Positions 59,540-64,000 of a DNA stretch of 64,000 nt are shown in pieces. The first letter of the stretch is position 1, and each line of letters begins with the position of its first letter. The DNA is taken from the NCBI GenBank assembly GCA_963575745.1, contig CAUYUJ010014756.1, positions 232,650 through 296,649 of the forward strand. Reading direction: 5' to 3'. The stretch is from Prorocentrum cordatum (taxonomy: Eukaryota > Sar > Dinophyceae > Prorocentrales > Prorocentraceae). The notes beneath the pieces are model-generated. The model ran no database searches and was not told the DNA's origin. It saw nothing but the letters and a program-made list of their open reading frames with translations. A program made the translations under genes and the position numbers.

Positions 59540-59985
59540 ATTACACGACCCCTCGCATTCCCGTCCACCATCTTGGCCGCATCCAGCTCGGTCGGGCCAA
59601 GAAGGGGCGAGGGGGGTCGGGAAGGAGGGGGTGCGCGGGAGCAGAGCAGCAGCGGGCGACGAGGAAGCGAGATGGAATGACGAGGCGAGCGGGGCGGGAG
59701 GCAAAGCCTCGACCGTCCAGCAGGCTTTCTAGCGCTCAACGCGCGCGCGCCGCGCTCTGCGCGGGCCGGGCGGGCGGTGAGGGAGAAGGAGGGGAATCGC
59801 TTACACGTAAGGATGACGTTTGGCCGGAATGGGCTAGGAAAAATGCGTACGCAGAACGGTGGTCGACTATACGAACATTCTACGCACGTTCTTCGCAGAG
59901 TCGACGAGAAAATCGTTTGGGGGTGAAGCAGCCTTGCAGTCGATCCCCGACTCGAATAGAGCAGAGCTCGAACCTAGACGCGACT
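59540..59985. other. No supported gene
   Basis: Two ACACGTAAG sites (59803, 59987) resemble donors. Open frames without motifs. Confidence 0.25.
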
Positions 59986-60172
59986 ACACGTAAGAGTGGC
60001 CCTTCGCCTGAGCGACCGCTGGGTGCGGGCTCGTCGGGGCCCCCCCGATCGCCGAGCGCGGTGCGACAGCGGCTGCCTGCGCGCTCGGAGTTGGGGCCAC
60101 CCTGCGTCCCCTTTGGCCCGCGCACGGAAGGTCACCTCCTGCCTGGGGTCACTCCCGCGTGTGGCCGAGGGG
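59986..60172. repeat. ACGTAAGAGTGRCC / GCGACAGCAGCG dispersed repeat
   Basis: ACACGTAAGAGTGGCCCTTC, GCCTGAGCGACC, CGGTGCGACAGCGGCTGCC, GAAGGTCACCTCCTGCCTGG in the order seen at 63275-63470 and, partly, at 3641, 3770, 4025, 37915 and 42035. Confidence 0.6.
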
Positions 60173-60174
60173 AA

Positions 60175-60650
60175 GGAGGAGGGGCGCGAGACGACCGACG
60201 ACGCAGCATGACCGTGTCCAAGGTTCACTGGATGCGCCTCAGGCGCGAAGTCGCTGTGCGCGTCTGCCCTCCCCCTGTCCCGCCTTCTCTGCTCAGTATC
60301 GTTTATCCGACCCCCATCCCCATCCCCATCCCCTTCGAGACCCCCACCAAATTACCACCACCCCAGTTTGGGATACCCCCCTCGAAACCCGAAGGGAACG
60401 ACCTATATCCCCATCTAGGGGGGTACATCGGCCAGTGGGGCCCAGGCCACGCCGCTGGAGAGGGGGATCGGTTAAGCGATACTCACCTGCCTCACCCCTC
60501 CCGTGGGACGAGCCGAGGTGAGCTTTTGTAGGGACTGCTCGGCGTGGTGAGAATCGGCGCACGCGCTGGCTGCATCAGAGAAGAGGCCACTGACGGGCCG
60601 CCTGGGCTCGCTGTCCGCTCTCCTCTTAGGGGAGCCGCGACGAGCACGCG
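60175..60650. other. No supported gene
   Basis: CCCCATCCCCATCCCCATCC repeat at 60314-60335. Open frames on plus are Pro-rich without motifs. Confidence 0.3.
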
Positions 60651-60654
60651 TTCA

Positions 60655-60850
60655 GCGTCGAGTCTTCTTCTTTTTGTTAGTATTACTCGTAATCTGTTTA
60701 ATAATCCGTATAGTAGTATTAGTAAGAACGATAATAATCACAATACACGTACTAAACATAATAAGAATGATGATACTAAGAATAATAATAATCATAGCAG
60801 TAACAATAATAACAATAGCAATGATACGAATAGTCATATTATTAGTAGTA
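60655..60850. repeat. AT-rich island (AATAATA type)
   Basis: About 190 bp of AATAATAAT/AGTATTAGTA sequence, the most AT-rich unit-free stretch of the right half, between GC-rich blocks. It is followed by a CTC-like tract (60850-60895). Confidence 0.7.
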
Positions 60851-61119
60851 GTCTTCTCTTCCTGCTCCTCCCTCCTCCGCCTCCTCCTACTTCTCCTCAT
60901 TCCATGCGCGCCCGCTCGAGGAATGCGCACTTCCCGCATGGCTTCTACCTCCCAGACCCCTCATCCCACGGGCACTCGCTCGAGGATTGTGCACGCCCCG
61001 CGTTCCCAGGCGCTGCTCCCAAGCGTTCCAGGGCATCCCGAGCCACGATCCCTCGCTGAAAACGACGGATATGCGTCCCAAGTTTCCACGACGGCTCGCG
61101 CAGGCAACCAAGGACACTA

Positions 61120-61590
61120 AGGTTGCCCAAGATGCGTGGAAGGCGGCACCATATGGCCCCAAGGCGGCCGAATAGTGTTTCAAGACGGCCCCGGATGCCA
61201 CCAAGAGGGCACAAAAGGGCCACAAGAGGACCTCCGACAAGATCCGAAGAAGCACACATCAAAAAAGTCCAATCGAATTTTGAACATATTTTTCGCATTC
61301 TCGCCTTTTGGGGCTGCCGACAACTCAAGATGGCCCACGAGGACTCCACCATGGCCCACGAGGCATCCAGGGCGGCCCACGAGGGCCTCCCGTGGGACCC
61401 AAGACGGCTTTAGAAGGCCATTGGCCGGCCCAAGACGGCGCCAAGGCGGCCCCGCGACGGCCCCCCCACCATACGGCCAAGAGGGCCCCACGACGGCCCA
61501 AGAGAACCCAAAGCCGGCGTCAGAGGGCCCCAAGGGGCCACCAAGATTGCCCCACGGGAGGCCAAGGCAGCACCAAGACGGCCCAAACAA
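61120..61590. repeat. CAAGACGGCCC-type array with core
   Basis: GGCCCCAAGGCGGCC and GGCCCACGAGG units around an AT-richer core (61255-61320; TTTTGAACATATTTTTCGCA, CCTTTTGGGGCTGCCGAC) that aligns with those at 36.6 and 58.75 kb. Confidence 0.6.
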
Positions 61591-61594
61591 GTTG

Positions 61595-62089
61595 AATAAT
61601 GATGATGATGATGATGATGATCATGAGGATGATGATCATCATGATGATGATCATCATGATGATCATCATGATGATCATGGTGATGATCATGATGATGACC
61701 ATGATGATGATCAGGATGATGATCATGATCATGATGATGGTGATGATGATGGTGATGGTGATGGTGATGGTGATGGTGGTGGTGATGATGCTGATAATCA
61801 TCATTATCATCAGCAGCAACAGCAACAACAGCATCAGCATCATCATCATCAACAACAACGACAGCAACAGAATCCCCATCACCATCATCATAATCATCAC
61901 AACCATCACCATCACCATCATCCTCCTCGTCCTTCTCCCTACGGCAGCACTGTTATCATCATCATCGTCAGCAGCAACAGCAGCATCATTGTCATCATCA
62001 TCATCATAATCAGCATCGTCGTGATCGTCACCATCACCAGCGCCATCATCAGCATCATCTTCATCACCATCACCATCATCACTGTCGAC

Positions 62090-62136
<47 letters not shown>

Positions 62137-62292
62137 CCATCACCATTATCACCGACCATCATCATCAGCAGAATCGTCATCCTCATCCTCAGTATTAATC
62201 ATCACCACCATCACCATCACCAACACCATCATGATCGTCATCATCGTCATCATCAGCATCATCACCTTCACATCATCATCAGCATCATCACC

Positions 62293-62332
<40 letters not shown>

Positions 62333-62366
62333 ACATCAGCATAATCAGCAGCATCATCGCCATCGC

Positions 62367-62397
<31 letters not shown>

Positions 62398-62460
62398 ATC
62401 GCCATCGTCGTCGTCATCATCATAATCATCGTCATCATCATCATCGTCCTCATCACGACT
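61595..62460. repeat. (GAT)n followed by (ATC)n
   Basis: GATGATGATCATGATG to about 61800, then CATCATCATCACC and CATCGTCATC to 62455. The two halves are complementary and could form a long imperfect hairpin. Asp-, His-, Ser-, Ile- and Met-rich frames are artefacts. Confidence 0.95.
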
Positions 62461-62696
62461 CCCCCAAGCCTGGAGACACGAGGTGCTACACGTGACGGCC
62501 TCCCGTGCCCCCTCGAGCAGTCGCCACGCAGACAGCTGGGCTGGCACGGCGGCGGGACCTGCCGCGGGCGGCTGGGTCGACTCGTTGCAGGGCCGGCGAC
62601 GGCGGATCGCGCTCCCTCCTTCGCCACAGGCAGCTGCACAGGGGTGGGCCGTTCGCCCGGAGACTCGTGTCACCGGGGTGCCGCAAAAAAACGGGT

Positions 62697-62837
62697 CCGT
62701 CTTCGCCGACATTCGCGCGTAAGTTGCCCGCGTAGGCTCGCGCGTAGGCGTGCCGCGCCGGCGGCCGGCGTAAGCCTCCGCGTAAGCCATCTCGCGTAAG
62801 ACATAAGACCCGATTGTGATCGTCGCGCACACGAGCT
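62697..62837. repeat. CGCGTAAG-rich dispersed element, copy 2
   Basis: TCTTCGCCGACATTCGCGCG, TAAGTTGCCCGCGTAGG, GGCGTAAGCCTCCGCGTAAG, ATCTCGCGTAAGACATAAG, CGTCGCGCACACGAGC: the order of 43693-43832. Confidence 0.55.
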
Positions 62838-62839
62838 TC

Positions 62840-63270
62840 GTGGTGCAAGCCGCCTTCTGCAGGCCCGCCCCGGAGTCTGGAGACGGGCCCAGGAAAGCAA
62901 GGGCGGCGAAAAGCCGGGGTCCATGACCTTTGCGGGACGCCGGGGCTTTGGATCCGGGCCCCCCTCTCGTCGGTCGTCGAGCTGGAAACCGGGCCCCAGG
63001 GGCCTACTCGGGACGATCCCAGGCCACCCGGGAGGGCGGAAGCTTCCGAGAAATTCCATCGGCTGCACGTAAGAGTCGACGAGAAGACAGCACACACACA
63101 CACACACACACCCATACCCATGGGGAGGTCGAAGGAAGGAGGACTGGCTATGGGTATGAGCGCGGGCTGTCGGACCCCTGGGGAGGCTCCCGTTTGAGAG
63201 GGGACCCCCATCCGACAACACGCACCCATAGCCCCGCCCGCCCCCCTCCATGGGTATGGATGTGGGTTGT
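62840..63270. other. No supported gene; (CA)n at 63092-63112
   Basis: CCCATACCCATGGGGAGGTC lies next to the CA tract and CCATGGGTATGGATGTGGG follows at 63248, an imperfect inverted pair about 130 bp apart. Confidence 0.35.
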
Positions 63271-63274
63271 TCGT

Positions 63275-63722
63275 TCGTCAAGAGTGACCCTTCGCCCGAG
63301 TGACCTTGGGTGGGGGCCCCGCTGGGGCCCCCCGACGGCTGAATGCGATGCGACAGCAGCGGCCTGCGCGCTTGGCGGTGTGCCCAGAGGAGGGCCCCCG
63401 CCCCCGTGGGCCGCGCAGCAACAAGGGCCATGTCTTGCTCATGGCCACTCTTGCGCGCAGCCGCCCTCTACAAATTTGTTGGAGGTTGCCTGGAGGCCAG
63501 CGGAAACCAAGCCCCCCGCGTCGTGGCGTTTTCGCGATGCGTGCCCCAGGATATCTCGACACCTTCCCCTCAGGGGCAGCGATGAGGGGGGGCACGTCTT
63601 GCCCATGGCCAATATTGCGCGCAGCCGACTTCAACACAGTTGTTGGAGGTTGCCCAGAGGCCAGTGGGAGCCAGGCCCCCATGTCGCGGCGTTTTCGCAA
63701 CGCGCGGCCCAGGATATTTACA
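63275..63722. repeat. GCGACAGCAGCG family copy plus a 167-bp tandem duplication
   Basis: TCAAGAGTGACCCTTCGCCC, GATGCGACAGCAGCGGCC, then two units of about 167 bp starting near GCAACAAGGGCCATGTCTTG (63417) and GGGGGGCACGTCTTGCCC (63586), each containing TTGTTGGAGGTTGCC and GTTTTCGCRAYGCG and ending CCCAGGATAT. Confidence 0.75.
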
Positions 63723-63724
63723 TA

Positions 63725-64000
63725 GTTTCGGCAGTGATGTTATAACAAAAAATCCCCTCAGGGGCAACCATAGGGGGAAGGAGAGACAGGCTCAGAGGCG
63801 TGTGCATCGACCCCCGATCGCACAATGATTGCCGATAGGGGTCTGGTAGCCCACCCCGCCCAGGAACGGGGGGATTTGCTGTCGGGGGCCTATCGCCGAT
63901 GTCTTGGCGATGTATCAGACCCTCCCCCCCCCAACGATCACTGCCCCTCATCCCCAATGCCAGTCTCAGTTTTCCGCCGCGGGCTATTTTTCTATTGCCC
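63725..64000. other. No supported feature
   Basis: GATTGCCGATAGGGGTCTGG faces GGGGGCCTATCGCCGATG at about 63877, a short inverted pair. No coding frame of note. Confidence 0.3.

Noticed and set aside
61136-62832. 402-codon and 227-codon Asp/His/Ser-rich proteins
   Set aside because: Translations of GAT/ATC arrays and of the GGCC array before them.

Overview
The window looks like nuclear DNA of a dinoflagellate. The main evidence is a near-perfect copy of the dinoflagellate 22-nt spliced leader (SL) at 17051-17072 (one mismatch) and a more diverged copy at 20698-20719, each shortly before an ATG. Supporting signs are the very GC-rich sequence, enormous simple-repeat load, few coding islands, introns with GC or GA donors flanked by short direct repeats, and inverted-repeat elements that sit where introns should be (introner-like). 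The GC level would fit a Prorocentrum-type genome, but the species cannot be fixed from the sequence. A run of exactly 100 N (15800-15899) is a scaffold gap.

Layout. 0-15 kb: almost no credible coding; CTC/GAG, CAC/CAT, CAGCCT-hexamer, TC and TA arrays, a 73-bp tandem array, several inverted-repeat elements. 15.9-30.5 kb: the most interesting part and clearly different in texture. It holds three gene-like islands, each with an SL-like remnant upstream: a small membrane protein with a His/Cys cluster (17134-17469), a lysine/proline-rich basic protein (18051-18464), and a long multi-exon gene (20741 to about 28306) that I can splice into one reading frame. That gene combines a region resembling a DDE transposase (weak) with a C48/Ulp1-type cysteine peptidase (good) and a C-terminal CxxC zinc-finger-like tail. 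Its introns, and the intergenic DNA, consist of hundreds of tandem units of the form CTTTTCC(T)YAG, each of which looks like a 3' splice site (pyrimidine tract plus YAG). A repeat carrying GCTAAGATAACGCC and a shared upstream module are interleaved with the genes.

30.5-37.4 kb: about five copies of a 1.3-1.7 kb macrorepeat, two of them expanded by (GAC)n. 37.4-49.8 kb: a mosaic of inverted-repeat elements, duplicated blocks and short coding-like islands (38605, 39200, 43890, 45331, 45759, 49288). One inverted-repeat element at 45549-45758 lies exactly between two coding islands in the same phase and behaves like an intron; sister copies lie at 14.1, 41.5, 44.0 and 49.6 kb. A 0.8-kb macrorepeat occurs in tandem at 47.7-49.3 kb and once at 12.3 kb. 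50-64 kb: a 1-kb GT-rich array, a second inverted-repeat family (five copies between 52 and 57.8 kb), more CTC/GAG arrays, GGCC-rich arrays, and a GAT/ATC array pair at 61.6-62.5 kb.

Functional reading. The 17-28 kb locus resembles a mobile or domesticated mobile unit whose transcripts were once SL trans-spliced and reinserted, later (or still) interrupted by repeat-filled introns. Three frame breaks in the long gene are each repaired by one extra G in a G run, so read/assembly error is at least as likely as decay. No rRNA, tRNA, CRISPR or bacterial-type operon was found. Most long open frames elsewhere are translations of simple repeats and are not annotated as genes.
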